The translations under genes and the position numbers were made by a program. This document shows positions 11,668 through 26,600 of a DNA stretch of 64,000 nucleotides, piece after piece. Source of the stretch: Cryptomeria japonica (taxonomy: Eukaryota; Streptophyta; Pinopsida; Cupressales; Cupressaceae); the NCBI RefSeq assembly GCF_030272615.1, contig NC_081410.1, forward strand, positions 123,933,640 through 123,997,639. Direction: 5' to 3'. The notes below the pieces were generated by a model, which made no database searches, was not told the origin of the DNA, and worked only from the letters and a program-made list of their open reading frames with translations. How positions within the stretch are numbered: the stretch's first letter is position 1; the number at the start of each line of letters is the position of its first letter.

Positions 11668-14600
11668 GTACAGAATCTGCATTGTTTTTTCTTTACAAGA
11701 AGTAAATGAATATTCTTAGGAAGCACAGATTCACTTTTGAATATTCAGGCCTTGAAAATACTTATGAAAATTTCTTTGAATTTGCTACAGTGCCAATTTA
11801 ATGCATCCATTGTACTACCTGCATAATTATTCTTGGAATCTCATTTAACAACTTATTGTTTCATCTTCTTTGTAGGCATTTAACTATGGATTGATTCCAG
11901 GATTAGGTCTTTCTGCCTTGGAACTGTAAGATTTGAGTTATTATTGTCTTGCACTTGTCTCTTACAATACTGTTTTCTTTGTTTAGATTTATGTTTTTCA
12001 CTTCTCTGAAATTTCATTTGGCAGGAACTTCAAATATCATAGATTTAGATTTAAAAATGATTTAAATTATTTTATTTTGGCTTACAAGGGGATTTGTTTC
12101 CACTTATCTTATATATTGTTCAAATCTTTTACTTTGGAATTTGGTCTTTATGACGTAGTTTTGGGAGTACCAAACCTTGACATAACATCTACTATTCAAG
12201 TACAAAAGTGATTTTTTCATGTTAAACTATATATTATCCAGATTTATGTAGCTTAGACTTTTCTAAACCTACTCCATCAGACACTCTGATTAGCTGAATG
12301 ATGACTGCCAACTTGTCGGAACCTTTGTTCAACCCAACCTATCTGCCTTCAGTTCTTTAGACGTAGTCTGGAGACATCTGCAAATTCCATCCACAAAGAT
12401 AAATGATTGATAGGGCTGGATGGCAATACTGACAGTCAGTCAGAAGGCCTAGAAATTCCAAACAATCTAGAGATAAAGGAGCTCATGAACACCATTGCTG
12501 TTTGTGAACATTAAAAATCTAGTTGATAGGGTGTTGATGGCCTAGTTTTGATTTTTGTTAGGTTCCATTGTTTCCAAGATATATAGTTGCTATCATGTGG
12601 GTTCTTCGATGTAGTTGCAATGATTTTATGGATCAATACAAATCTGGAAACCTATGGTTGCCCTTTTGTATAAAAAAATAGTTTTTATAAATTTCCTAAA
12701 ATATAATTGGTTTTGCATGTCTTTGTTTTTATTTTTATTTTTTTCTGTCATGTGAAACTTTTTGCTGAAACATCGAGAAATTGACTGTTGTGACATTTTC
12801 ACACATTGCCCCATTGCAAATGGGGACCCCCACTTTTTGCTTCGCTTAGGTTTCTTAGTTAGGTTGACTTAGCTTGGTAGTAGTCTTTTAGCCGTTAACC
12901 TTTGCTACTAAGAAGAGATTGGTTGTGTGAATGTCAGAGTTGAGGTCATGTTGCAAAGTTGACGAAGGGTGTTAAAGTTGTTGGTCTTTTTTGATTGCAG
13001 GAGGTCATTAGGGGTGCAAATGATAGAGCATATAGGGGCAAACTTGCTTGTAATTCTGTTAGGAACTACAAGTACATCGCTTATGGTCTTGTATTTCAAG
13101 TTCTCATCATTAAAAGCCTAGGAGTGAAAATCATGAGAATTTGGCCAAGTCTGGGATCAACCCCCTTCTTACAGGTATAAAATTGTACATGGTTTAGGGG
13201 GGTTTAAATTTTACAATAATGTCAAGTCCAACCTCATGACTAGGGGCGAATCAGCGAAGTGTTGAACTAAGGAGGCAAATCCACATCAATATTGTGCAAG
13301 GCAACCTGCTAGGTGCGCTTATCATTTTGTGCACTTCACCTCCTGCATCCCACCTTACACCTTGGTTTGTACAGGCACAGGTACCTTAAATGCTCATGTA
13401 TTAGCTTTGTGCAGGGCACCCTTTCAAACCCACCTTGGTAACCCCTCCAATTCATGTTACAAATCAATATTTGGTTAAGTATTGTCCAAGGAGGGAATTT
13501 GTCCATTCATCCCTGTTATGTGTGCTCATGTTTGTGGAGTTGTGCAAGACTCTACCTTATATGCATTCCATGTTGTATTGAGATGCTAGCACGATGCGCT
13601 CCCTTCCATTCTGCAAGGGGATAGGTCAAAGCCACCCAAAAAAATGTTATGAAAACTTACACCCTAGAATCCACTCATCCTATTTCCCTTGCGCAAACAA
13701 ACATACATTATGTATTCTTCCTTTATAAATGTTTAGTCTCCAACTCCACTCTCAATTGTTTTGCAAGGTTACCTTCCAATGCACTATGCAGAGCTAAACA
13801 TCAAATGCATCCAAGAAAAGAGAATGGGAGGAGAACAAATTGGTAAGTTTAGACAAAGCTGGCAACTCAGGTATAATTTTATGCAAGGTAACCTTCATAA
13901 GCTGCTCCATGTATGATCTTGTGCAGTGATCTACCTCATAATGCGTTCAACAATTTTCGCTATGCAAGCCAAACATCAAATGCGTTCCAATTTTAATGCA
14001 AAGCACCCTTCCAAATGCGCTCCTATATTACCTTGTGCAAGCATGGGCTTTAAACACACCCTGCAAGGAGGATCTTCACATGCGCTCATAAGGGTAAGTT
14101 GTGTAAGGACTTAGCTCCCACGTGTTCAACTTGCAAATCATGCAAGCATCCTATCAAATCCCGCTCAAGAGGTGAGTTTATGCATAAGATTGCCTCATTT
14201 CTGCCATTACTTGTGCAAGTGAACATAAGATTTCAGTTTTGATTGAGCATATGTATACTTTGAATCTGCTATGCAAAGAGATGGCTTGAATGAGCTCATT
14301 AAAGTATAGGTAATCAGACCTAAAATTATATGAGTCAGATTTCGGAGACAACCAAGAAAACATCAGATCTAAGATCAGATCTAGGGCATGAGCAATCAGG
14401 CCTCAGAGGATAAGGATCAGACCCTAAAGGGATTAAAATCAGGCCTACAATATGAAAGATCAGACCTAGGGCAGAGGACATCCAACCTAATCCTAATAAG
14501 AAGAGCACAGCAATGGCAAATCTGATTTGAATTGGTGTTTAGTAGGAAAGACTTACCTTATATTTGTAGGTGCCCAAGTAATTACATCTAACATCTCCGA

Positions 14601-17600
14601 CTTGGAGCAAAGACAAAGCCCTTAGGTGCTCTGTATTTTGTGCACACGGGCCTTCTAAAGCTGCCCTGCAAGAGAGGGATAGATTTTTCGCTCATTCTTC
14701 TTATGCATATGGGTGTCTTAAATATGTAGGGCTTAAAGGTTTGAAAGTTAAATGGTAAGACTTCTTGTATATAATGTTTTAATTTGTGATTTGATTGTTT
14801 GTAGGCCCAAGGCATGGAACGTGAACACAAGTAGGGACGAAGAGACAGATATCCACACCAAGGTTCAAGTATTTAAGAGGGTTATAGGCTCAAGACTACA
14901 ACATGAGGATGAAAGAAGCAACAACAATCTTGAATTTCCTTTGTGTTGTGACGTTTTCACACATCGCCCCATTGCAAATGGGGACCCCTACTTTTTTCTT
15001 TCTAGAGTAGTTGTTTTAGTTTAATTGCCTAGCTTGGCAGTAGTTTTGGAGCTTTTAACCTCTTACTTGAGAGAAGATGCAATGCTATTTCCAAGTCGTG
15101 TCTAGGCATGAATTCCATGGTGAAGATTTGGAGTAAGAAATGTATGAAAGAGTGAAATTTGGAATATCAATTGCTTTTCTTGGATTTCCGAAAGGAAATT
15201 CAAGGGTAAAATATTCACACGAGGGAGTCCACCTCTCCATCCTTTCGTCCATCCATTTCATTCCTTCCTTCCTTTTGCCCATCTGTCCTTGACCACCTTT
15301 ACATCATCCTTCATCCTTCATCCTTCATTTCTTATCCTTCCATCCTTTACTTCCCTTATACCTCCCACATCATCCTATCTTATATTCTCCAACTTCCATT
15401 TCCTATATCCTAACCCACACCTTATATTCCTAAGTCCCCCTTTCTTCCCTTAGCCTAACACTATCCCATCCCATCCCATCCTACCCTTCTACTACCCATC
15501 CTTATGTCTCCCTTTATCCACCGGCATCCAACCTTGTTTCATCCCATCCTCCATTTGCCGCGCTTTATCCCCTTATACCCCCATCTCCCTTCCTTACCTC
15601 CTATCCACCGCGGCATCTTCCTCCACTTCATATCCTTCACACCCTATCCACCGCGACATATCCTTACCTCACTTTCCTTACTAACCTTCCACCGCGATAC
15701 ATCCTTTATACCCACCTTACCTCTCTCTCCACGCAGCATATATCCTTCCAAACTTCCTCACTCCCTTCTCACCGCAGCACATCTTTTTCTAATATCCCTT
15801 ACCTCTCTCCCATCACGGCACATGCTAGCCTAACATCCCACACAACCCTTCTCACCACGGCATGTGCTTGCCCAGCTCAAACACCCAACATACTTGAAGT
15901 CATGAGCACCAGCAACGATAAAGAGGGCCCATAAAACAAGAGTATGAGCTAACACCAATATGGGTAAGGAATACCGACTTCTTAAAGGAGGCATTTCATT
16001 CAAAACATAACCAGTGGAAATAAAAATAATAATAAAATAATAAAATAAAAACCACCAAGTGTGCAGGTCGGCTATCATCTTGAATGATGTAAAGTGCCCA
16101 GCAAGGAGAAGAAAATTAAAACATTTTATATGTTAAAAGGCTAGTTGGCTTACAATGCAAAGTGATGCATCCCTTAGCATCTACGCTTATATAAAGGAGA
16201 TACTTTATCACATTATGAACATCATTCAAGTGATTAGAATTCTGATCAAGAGCAGAGCGAAATCCCTTGAAGGCAGCGAATTTTATCAAAGACTGCAATT
16301 TTGATAGCAGAAACTAGCAAATCTCTTGATCAAGGAAGGCGATTTTGACTAAGGTGGCTTGATATCAAGTTGGAGACATTTTAATCTACTTTGAAGGCAG
16401 CCTGGGCAGAGCTATCAGCTAAGTGAATTTTCCATACATTATCAGACCTGTAGCAAACATAAAACCAGACCTAAAATATAGCTCAACCAAACAAGTTAGA
16501 GAACATAGAGATGGAAGGTAGGTAAAATTAGTATGAGTTATATGTGTTTGATACCTTCTTGTTTGTTTCGCAGGTGACAAATGAGGAAATCAAAAGGGCA
16601 AGTCAGATTGTAGGAAGATCAGAACAGCACTCCAAGGAGGGTATTTCAATATCAAGGCCAAGTTTGAGTCATGCAAAGCAAAGATCAAAGATCAAAGTCA
16701 AGGTCCAAAATCCAAGGAAGATTAGAATTCTACCACATGAAGGTCTATACTCTAAAGTGTATCAACAATCCTCACAACTTTAAAGTGAAACATGGAAATG
16801 GATATCTTCAAGAGGAATGATTTCATCGGCAAGCATAAGGATACCAAGGAAGGTGACCACACAAGAAGGATTTCAAGATATCCAAAAAATTTCATTGCAT
16901 TATGACAACATGAAGAAGTCAATACCCCAAAGTATAAAGGAGAGATCACACAATCACATCAACCAATTGAGCTATCTACACGTAAAGATTTGACAATAGA
17001 AACCTTGGAGTCATCTCGATTGATCATATAATTTAGCATTTGAGGAGATTTTGATCAAGAGAGGATAAGATACCTTGGTATTTTATTGTGTTTGAAGTGC
17101 ATAAAAAACACATCAACACTTCAGAAATCTAAGAATCAAAGTCAAAGCTACAATGTGAATTAGGCAACATCAAGGTATCCAAGGCCGACATAACATGCTT
17201 ATACTCCTATATCAGACGCATGTTCACTAGGATTACCAAGAGGTAGGAAGTTAAAAATGCAATGCATCACAAAGAGGTTAATTCCTGAATATCATTAAGG
17301 CAAGCTTTTCAAATCAAGCATGGGCATCATCACAAAGACTACATCAAACATCATCAAGATGGAAATACAACACAAAGGAAAATTCCCAAGTTAGGAGATG
17401 AATTGTGCAAACTTGATCAAGGAATGGAGTCAGTTTCAAAAGAGTTAGTCAAAGCTACAAACTTGATCACTAAAATGATGCAATTTGGGGATTATGATCT
17501 GCTATCACATTGAGTAAGTATCAAGAGATATTGCTCAAGTTGAAGGACTTCTTTGTGATGATCTACAAGCATGCAAGTGGCTAAGGTGGCGTCCCATCAT

Positions 17601-20600
17601 CATCAACCAATCACAGTCTTCCAAGTTCCTAACTCATCCATGAGTGGAGCTAGTGACTCATGGCGATTCATCATATATTGTTTATATACCTAACCTCATT
17701 TCTAAATGGTTAGAATTTAAAGGACATGTGTCCATCGTATTGTAATTTTGTCATTGGGCAAGGAGTTTTTTTAACAAACCTTAATTAGGATTTTATTGTT
17801 AAATCTAAGTCGTTGATGTTGAATCAATCTAAGCCATTGAAAGGTAATGATTCCTCTATATAAGGCTCAGTTCTCTCATTTGTAAAGGGTTAATAGTTAG
17901 TAGCAAAAGCAATAAGTAGTTAGAGGTAGACTAGGAGGAGGAAGCTCAAGATTGTTGCCAAGACTTGTTGAATTTAATACCAGATTTTCATTGAAGCATG
18001 GTGGATCCCTATGTGTTCTTTCTACATTTTGCATTGTTTCTTGTTACTTCTCAAACTTAGATAAAGTTCATTGATTGTAATGGAGAAATGTGACGGTATC
18101 TTGATGGAATTTCCGTCCATACCTTTTGTAATTTGGTGATTGTAAGTTGCAGTGCATGGTAAGTCTAAGCCTTGTTGAGCATAAGATCAATTGTGGATCT
18201 TTAGTTTAATTGTACCAGTCTTGGGTATTTGATGAATAATCACAATATGAAAAGCCTCCGTTATTACTTTGGGGATTGCATTAGTTTTGTGTAGTTGTTC
18301 CCACATGGCAAAGCAAGGCTTGATTATGGAATCCATGTATCAAAGCATCATCCTTTATTGTCATTGTCCTTAGAGTTAGATTAGGTTCTTCAACCCATAG
18401 CTCCTTTAATCTTTATTTTCCAAGCAAGATAGTATAGATCCTACATTCCAGTAAATTTCATAAATGTAAGTCCCCTTGTGATTCTAGCAATATCACATCA
18501 TACACACTGAGCCTATCCCGAGTATTAAAGTTGATTGTTCACATTGGAAACCTTGGAGTCATCTCCTTTTATCATATTCATTAGCATATGAGATTTCTTT
18601 GTTCAAGAGAGGACAGAATATTTAGTATTTTATTTTGTGTTCAAACTTCGAAGTGTCCTAAAAAACACATCAACAGTGACCACAAGCCAAGGAAGATTTT
18701 TCAGTCACAAAATTGAAATCTGGCCAAATTATAGGTTTAGGGTTCAGGGAGAAAAATCCTAAACAGTTTTGCATTCTGGAAGCTGTAGGATGGTTTTCTT
18801 TGACAACACTTGTCAAGTATGTACGAGGAAAATATGTATTATGTACATATTGAATATAAAATAGAAATTCAAAAATAGATAGGCAAGTATGAATGATTAG
18901 GATGATAGGTTATTTAAATGCAGATTAAGGGGAATGTTTAATAATCCATGTCCTATCAATGTGATAGGTTGCATCTCTTAGTAGCGACTATTAATAAATA
19001 AATTTAGATGTATGACACTTTTTTTTATTATCAGAAAGTGGTATTTCTGTTATGTATTCTACAATATATGTTGCAATGGAAAATCTAACAGAGGTCTAAG
19101 AGAAAATTATTAAAAGATGTATGATATGAAATAGGAATTTGATTATGTGGTTTTACAAGTAGATAATTCTGTACATAGAATTTATTCAGTTCTGCTATTG
19201 ACTTTTGAGTAATCTTCCACTGTAGTGAAGGATTTCTTCTGATCTGCTGCAATGAGCCTTCTCTATTTGATCTTTCATAGGTTTTTTCCTAGGGTTTTCT
19301 CTTTCAATACTATCACTGTTTTCTAAAGTTAGTCAGTATAACTTCTGTTTGTGCGCCAGCTATATTACAAAAGGAAGATTACCATGGACGCTCAAACATG
19401 GCAAACCTGACCATGAAGCAACTGAGGTAGGAATTTATAGGGTGCAATTTTTTTGCATGGGTTTGGATAGCAATAAAATTATAAATCATAATGCTTGCAG
19501 ACATAAACATGCTTGTTCTTTTCATAATACAAATGTGCAGATTGCGGAGATGCATACACCTATAAAATATCCAAAGCCAGATGGAAAAGTGACATTTGAT
19601 TTGTTGACCTCATTATACAGGTTGGTTGGTTAATCTGAAATTTTTAGATGCAAATTTGATCCCTAGGAGTAGGATATAAGAGATGGAAAGTACTTTGATT
19701 TAATTTGGAATGTTCATTTCCTTAAAATCAAACTAGGACTCTAAAATAAAATCATGTTATCCCTTTGTATCCTACATCTATTCCAAGAAAGTCCACTACA
19801 ATTATTGTAATCTGACACCTTCCTTTTTATCAAGTAGATAGTGTTTTCTGTAGTGTGTCAAATTAAGTGATGTTTTATCAGAATTCAACTGCATGGTTTT
19901 TGAGTCAAATTCATTGATCCATATTTCACATGTTGTGGCTCACAAGAATCCATCCCTCATGAGAATGGATGGTCCACTTAGCATTCAGTACATCTAGGTA
20001 ATACTTACTCTGAGTTTACAGCCTAATTAGTACTTCATTTTACTTGTATTATGTTTCCTACCTATGTTTAGAGAATGTAGACTAAAATTGGCAGCATTTG
20101 AAAATTTAAATGTCCTTCCTTTCCCCTATTTATATTTTTGAGAATGTGGGTTTTTTCCTTTTTCTTTTTCACTGATTACTTATCTTACTAGTAGTTCTGT
20201 TTGCATGGCTGTGGTTTTCTTTGCATTTCCAATCAGTTGAAAGAAGCCTAGCCATGGCTGATTAAACGTACAACAGAGTGGTACTCAAATCTGTTGAAGG
20301 AAGTGCCAAATCTGTTCAAGACCTCTAAGGGCCAAGAGAGGGCAGTTAGATTTACATTGAGATAAATCTCTTGTTTTCATTGTGTTAGAGATATAATGGA
20401 TGGAGGTATTTTTGTCTTACCTTGAGACTGTAGGTTGAGGGAGCAAAGAACAATATAATGGCTTTGTTGCCCAATATCATGTTGGAAGGCAACTAGAGAT
20501 TCTTTGGTAAAAATATAATATATAGAAGCAATGCATGTTAACTATTTTAGAATACAAATGCCTCACAAATATTGTTCCTAGTAAAGAGTCCCCTCCAACC

Positions 20601-23600
20601 ACTAAAACTAAAGACTAGGATAAATTTGATAAGTTTGATAGAAAAGAAATCATTGTTATTAAATTATTTGTAACAGATGAAATGCTTTTAAAGGTTCAGA
20701 TTGAAAAGAATTCAATTGAAATTTGGAAGTATCCTCAAGATTCAAAAGAAAGAACATCTGAAGATGCCCAGGAGAGGAAAGATATAAGTTTGGAAAAAAT
20801 AAAATCATTTGATGGCGTCTAGCGCCAGGCAGTTGAAAAAAATGGATTGGAGGAGGAGACTATAGGATTCAGAGAAGACAACCAGGAAACCGTCTACAGA
20901 CTGTCCTATGGATAAAAGGAAGGTTGTTGTACCGGATACAGGCAAGAAAGAAAGGCAGCCGAAAGTCACAGTGGACACAATCACTTTCGAGGGGTTGAAC
21001 GGCAATGTGTGCAGGCAATGGTGGTTGGAGGCGCAGTCCTGTTGTGACCATTTCACACATCGCCCCATTGAAAATGGGGACCCCCTCTTTTTGCTCGCCT
21101 TTTGCTTCGTTTTTTAGGATTTTGTTAGTTTGTCAGTTGTCTGGATTTAGGGTCAAGCCTTAGGGTTTTAGTCACCGTCTTTTCAAGCCAGAATCCAGTC
21201 AGTTTTGAGAGCTTTGAGCTTCTTTTCTAGGATGCAATTTTGAATGCAATGATTTCGCCAGATTGGTCTATTTTTTCAATTGGAATTTTGAATGCAGAGC
21301 TTAATTTTTTCTAAGTGTTGGAGATGAAATGTGAATTTTTGTCCGATTGAATATTTTTGACCAAATTTTGACCTTTTTTGATTTTGATCCTAGGCATTGG
21401 AAATGACTTGTTGTCGCCTTGTGAATTGATTAAATGTGTAAAATCATGTTATTTTGGCCTGTAGGAGCAAAATCGCTCCTGTCCCTCTGTGAAGGACGGG
21501 AGCTCATTTTCAAATATCTTACTGTCCCTGCAGAGTCAAGATGAATTTCGAGTTGGAAGTAATGGAGAAAGGCGAGATCTTTCCATTGAATATAGATTGA
21601 AGATTTTCATAAACACAGAAATGCCTCCAAGAGCAAAATCGCTCCTGTCCCTCAGTGAAGGACCGGAGCTACAAATCAAATTTTGCCTTGTCCTTGCAAG
21701 ATTTTGACGACTTGACGATTTGAAGAGATCCAAAGGAAGATGTTTTATCAGATGAATATAATTTGAAGTGCTAATATGAAGAAGAATGGTCCAGAATGCT
21801 AAAATCGCTCCTGTCCCTCAGGAAGGGACCAGGGCGAAGTACATTATAGCTCCTGTCCCTCTCCCAGGGACCAGAGCGATATTCTTCATAGAGGAGAATC
21901 CAGGCCAAGATCAAGTCAAGTTCATGTTTGGTGGCAAGGAAGACGGTGAAATGAACTCATTGAATATAAATTGAATATTTTAAAATGTCAACAAGGGTCC
22001 CAAAATGCCTAGTTCGCTCCTGTCCCTCAGGAAGGGACCAGAGCGATCTTTGTTATAAACGATCTTCTTGCCAAGTTTCAATCGATCCCAAGGCATGAAT
22101 GAATGGAAGGACGCATTACGAACCCGTTGAATATAAGTTTTGAAGGTGACAAAGTGAAATGAAGACCACAAGAGCAAGTTCGCTCCTGTCCCTCTCCAAG
22201 GGACCAGGGCGATACAGTGAGTGTGTTGCCTTTCCCTCAAGTTTAAGACCGATCCAAGACAAGGAACAAGGTGGCAGGAACGTCTTAAGACATTTTTAAT
22301 CAAACACAAGCATCAAGGTCGTCACGTTGGAAGGATTTGCGCTCTAAGACCCCAGATCGCTCCTGTCCCATGGGAAGGGACCAGAGCGATAGTTCCATTA
22401 AGGCATAGATTTCAAGAGACAAGCAAATATCAAGCTACCACAAGGATCGAAAGGACGTCATTACACGCGTTGAAGATAATTGTAAGTTGAAATAAACAAG
22501 AACAAGCTCCCAATGATGAATTTCGCTCCTGTCCCTCAGGAAGGGACCAGAGCGATGTTGAGTATATTGATCAATTCATGCAAGAATTACGTTGAGTCAA
22601 AGCTTCACAAGGTTGTAAATGGTTCAAGACGTCTTTTGAGGATGACATGCAAGAGTTTTGAACGTCCAAACGTTATCAATCAAGCTAAGGAGTCCATATT
22701 GCTCCTGTCCTTTGGACAAGGACCAAGGCGATCCCATCAAAAACACTCATACTCCTTCGAAATTAAGTTAAGGCGAGGATGGGCATGGTAAAAGACGGCG
22801 TTTGGAAGACATCACAACGAAGATTGGAGTTAAAAGTTGCTAAGATTAAGGAGAAAGACATGGATCGCTCCTGTCCCTCTCCAAGGGACGAGGGCGATGA
22901 TCCTCTAAACATCCAAACACCTCATGAAAGTAAGTGGAACGAGCGTAGAAGGAATAAGCAATGATGTTATTCGCCTAGCAATGGAAGTTCGAAGATCAAA
23001 GATGCAAGATGAACGTGAAAACATGGAGATCGCTCCTGTCCCTCTCCAAGGGACAAGGGCGATGTTAGCCAAAACACATGATATCCTTTGACAATCACGT
23101 TAAGATAAAGACGCACAAGGTTTTAAATGGCATTTGGAAGATGATACAAGAAAAAATCCGTATTAAAATGGAGAATTTCAAGCGAAAACCTTAGGATCGC
23201 TCTTGTCCCTCTCCAAGGGACAAGGGCGATGATACATCTAAAGACACTCATGCACACATGCAAGGCAATCTAATTCGAAGAACCCAACAAGATGATCGAT
23301 TTGGAACGTGGAAATGAAGGAGTTGAACGTTGAAAACGCAAGAATCATGACAAAAATGGTGAATCGCTCCTGTCCCTCTCCAAGGGACTAGGGCGATGAG
23401 GTACGTCCACTTCATTTTCAAATTTTTGGCGCCAAATAAACCTTTTTAAATTTATTTTAAATGCTAAGATCGATGAGTTTTGAAAATCCTATTTAATTAG
23501 CATTTAATATGGCGTTAGGCATTTATTAATTATTTTGCCTTTATTAAAAATCGAAATTTACAAATTAAAAAACGAAAGGCATTTAATTAATTATTAATTA

Positions 23601-26600
23601 ATTATTAAAATCGAATGGAGTGCTCATACATGGAGGTCGGCCTTGTTATTTAATTAAAAAATCATTTAAAAATCGTTTGAAATTGTTATATTTTACCAAG
23701 TCGGCCTTAGTAAATGGAGAGGTGCAAGCGCTATATATAGGGGGGTGAAAACTATTATTTTCACATCATTATTTTTATCCTTCTACATGCGAATTGAGGA
23801 AAACGAAGATAGTGCGAAGTGTGTTTAAAGAGGTGCGAATTCCATCCAAGGTGGCGTAGGCAGTCAAAGGTGGTGCGATTTTTTAAAGACCTTCATTTGA
23901 GCGAATTTGCTAAGAGTTGAAGACCACGCCAAAGGTGAACTTGAAAGATCACGCCAAAGACAAAGGTGGCGGAATTGATTTTCTTTGAGGAAATAACGTT
24001 GAAGATTATTTATACCTCAATTTTGCCTAGGCGATCCTTTTCTTTTGCATTCTAGAGTTAGCTCTCTATTGAGGTATGGCGATTTGATTTTTATTGTTTT
24101 ATTTGTTGATCGTCATATTTTAATATTTTGAATTTTTGAATTCCTAGCTCAATCGTTTTATTTTAGGAAATGATAACTCAAAGACTTATCATGAAGTTTC
24201 CTAAAATTTCTCCTCTAATCTATGTTATTCATTGCAAAATCTATTCTCATTATGAAATGTTGTGTAGGTATGGCGACCCCGAAGGCGGGAGCATCCACCA
24301 GTCGCTCAGCTCTCATGAAAGAAGATCAGAAGACTGAAGAAGTGGAGACTAAGATCGTGTCGAAGTGGAGCCACATTGGAGATACAAACTTGGGGAACTT
24401 CAGCACGAAGAAGTTTCGAGAAGTCCCTTACATTGGTAAGCCATCACCTGTCGCCCGGAGAATAATCGAGAGTGGTATCATTAAGGCGGCAGGCTTTCCT
24501 CCAGCTATTCAGTGCCATGAATTGATGATCGAGTGTGCCCGTCACTATGATCCACAGTCCAGAACGATCGTGTCCAATGAGGGAAACACTTTGGCATACC
24601 TTTCAGAGGAAGCTATAAGTGAAGCTTTCCATCTTCCAGAGCACAGGGACATGATATACAAGAGCATAGAAGGAGCCAGATCAATGTACGAAGATGATCC
24701 AGATGCTTGTCTAAGCATTATCAATAAGAACTGGCTACTCAAAAGCCGTCCCTGTCTGAGCAAGGTCCCGAACACGCCGCACAGGATTGATTTCCAGGAG
24801 GAGTACAGAGATTTGATTACCTTGCTCAACCGAGTTACAGGAGCCCCTCATGCCTTCTATTTCGAGAAATGGATGTTTTACTTCATCCAGGTGATTGTTC
24901 AAGGGAAAGGTACAATACATTGGGCTAGGATGATTAGCCATTGCTTAGACGTACAGTTGAGGAGACTCAAGGCTACTAAGTCCTTCCACATGAGTTCATA
25001 TGTCATCTATGCCTTGATCAGGAGTGTTGAATACGCAGGACTACCTCACAGAGGAGTGATTGGAAAAGGACCCGGCGAGGTCAGAGCTTGTGATTCCTAT
25101 GCCTACTTGCATCATCCGCCAGGGAGCAACTATAAGTTGGTTAATGATACTTTCACGATGAACATCACCAGGACGTTGCAAGGTGGAATTCACAACAGGT
25201 TATCTCAGGATGCCCAGGAATTCATAAAGAGGTACGGTGCTTGGTTCATTCAGTTTCCCAAGTTCACTTATATTAGAGTGCATGGATGTCCTTTACCACC
25301 ATACATGTTGCCGAGATATCCGACAGACAGAATTGTGTTACTTGAAGTAACAAGACAGTTGGCAGCATATGTGAAGGCATTCAGACACAGACATCAGAAT
25401 GGAGTTCCAGTACCCATTATTTTGGGTAATTCAGTTGAGGTATGTCCTAATGCTTTAGCCATGGATGACGCAGAGAAGGAGTTAGCCTTATATTCTTTTT
25501 CATCTTTTGTTTTGAGAGAAAGCTTTGATCCACATGGACATTTAGAGGAGACGGTCGGTAGAAGGTTTAGGCATGAGTATCAGATCGAAGATTTTATGAT
25601 GAACCTCTTAGATGATCTTGAAGTGAAACGAAAAATGCATTCTAGATTGCCTTTGGATTTCATCAGGAAATGCAGGATTTACAGAGTGGCCGACCAAGCT
25701 CAGGACAGTGGCAGACATATCCAGTCTTCCTATGATCGAGAAAGCAAAACAGTAAGGTTAGATTGGAATGAGCCCGAGGTCGTGGATTTAGATACTTTGA
25801 TGGCACCAGTCTTGTCTTGTACTCGCAGATGGGTTGACATTCAGCATCAGAATTTAAGAGAACAAGGCATAGCTATGTCTTTCACTTTGGAAGAGAAACC
25901 TGCCGAAGGTGGAGCTAGTGTGAGTGAGGGCAATCCTAATCCTAGAAATTCAGGTGAAGGTAACCTTCGATGTGCCAGTGAGGGCAATCTCCATTCAAGA
26001 GGTTCGAAGAGGAAAGAGAGACCTGGAAAGAGAGAGTCTTCCAAGAAGAAACAAGAGGCTAACAGAGATCGATCATCCGGTACTTCTTCTAGACCTGAGA
26101 AGAGAACAATTCAAGTGGAAGAATCCATGGAGTCGATGGTACAGAACGATAGACAGGAGGAAGGACAGGCACAGCATGGTTCACCAGATGGATCTCTCCA
26201 AGACTATGAGTTAGATGAAGACAAAGAAGACAATGAAATAACATCTCCTCCCAGACAAGAAGAAATAGTGCATAAAGAGATTCAAGTTCAAGAAACAAGA
26301 TCGATTATCCCAGATTGGTTGAAGGAAAGATTAACCAAGGTGATCGTAATAGAGGACGAAGACAATGCAATTGATTTAGAGAGCCTTGTTGGACGTTCAC
26401 ACGAAGTAACAGAAAAGAAGAAGGCTACCAAGATGTCCAAGATGATTCGAGATGAGACTGGATCCAGAAAACTGCAGATAGCTACACCGGCAGCAGACAA
26501 ATATGAGGGTGAGATCCTAGCAGAGGATTATGATATACAGACTTTTGAGTTAGGACCACCTACCGCAGAGCAGACTCTAGATGATGCTACCGATTCATTT

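Larger units (their letters stand above)
12786..18675 (+). mobile_element. E3: LTR-ended element of the TGTTGTGAC family, no ORF
   Basis: The left end TGTTGTGACATTTTCACACA (12786) and right end aaaaacacatcaaca (to 18675) match those of E2 and E4. The flanks ttgac (12781-12785) and gtgac (18676-18680) agree in four of five bases, consistent with an aged 5-bp target duplication. E4 (14944-17118) is inserted in it. The right-hand 0.9 kb (about 17771-18675) resembles the right end of E2: aacaaaccttaattagg, a TATA-like ctatataagg at 17857, gttaatagttagt, and the closing aagagaggacagaat...acacatcaaca. No long reading frame and no gag or pol similarity were found. It is either a solo LTR or a decayed non-autonomous element. 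Confidence 0.65.

Noticed and set aside
15504-15833. 109-codon plus-strand frame
   Set aside because: Made of the pyrimidine-rich minisatellite in E4. There is no conservation in the relatives E2, E3 and E5.
21472-23397. CRISPR-like repeat-spacer array
   Set aside because: The genome is eukaryotic, spacers are about 130 bp and related to each other, and the repeats are part of a decayed 166-bp tandem unit in a retroelement. The likeness is only in the layout.
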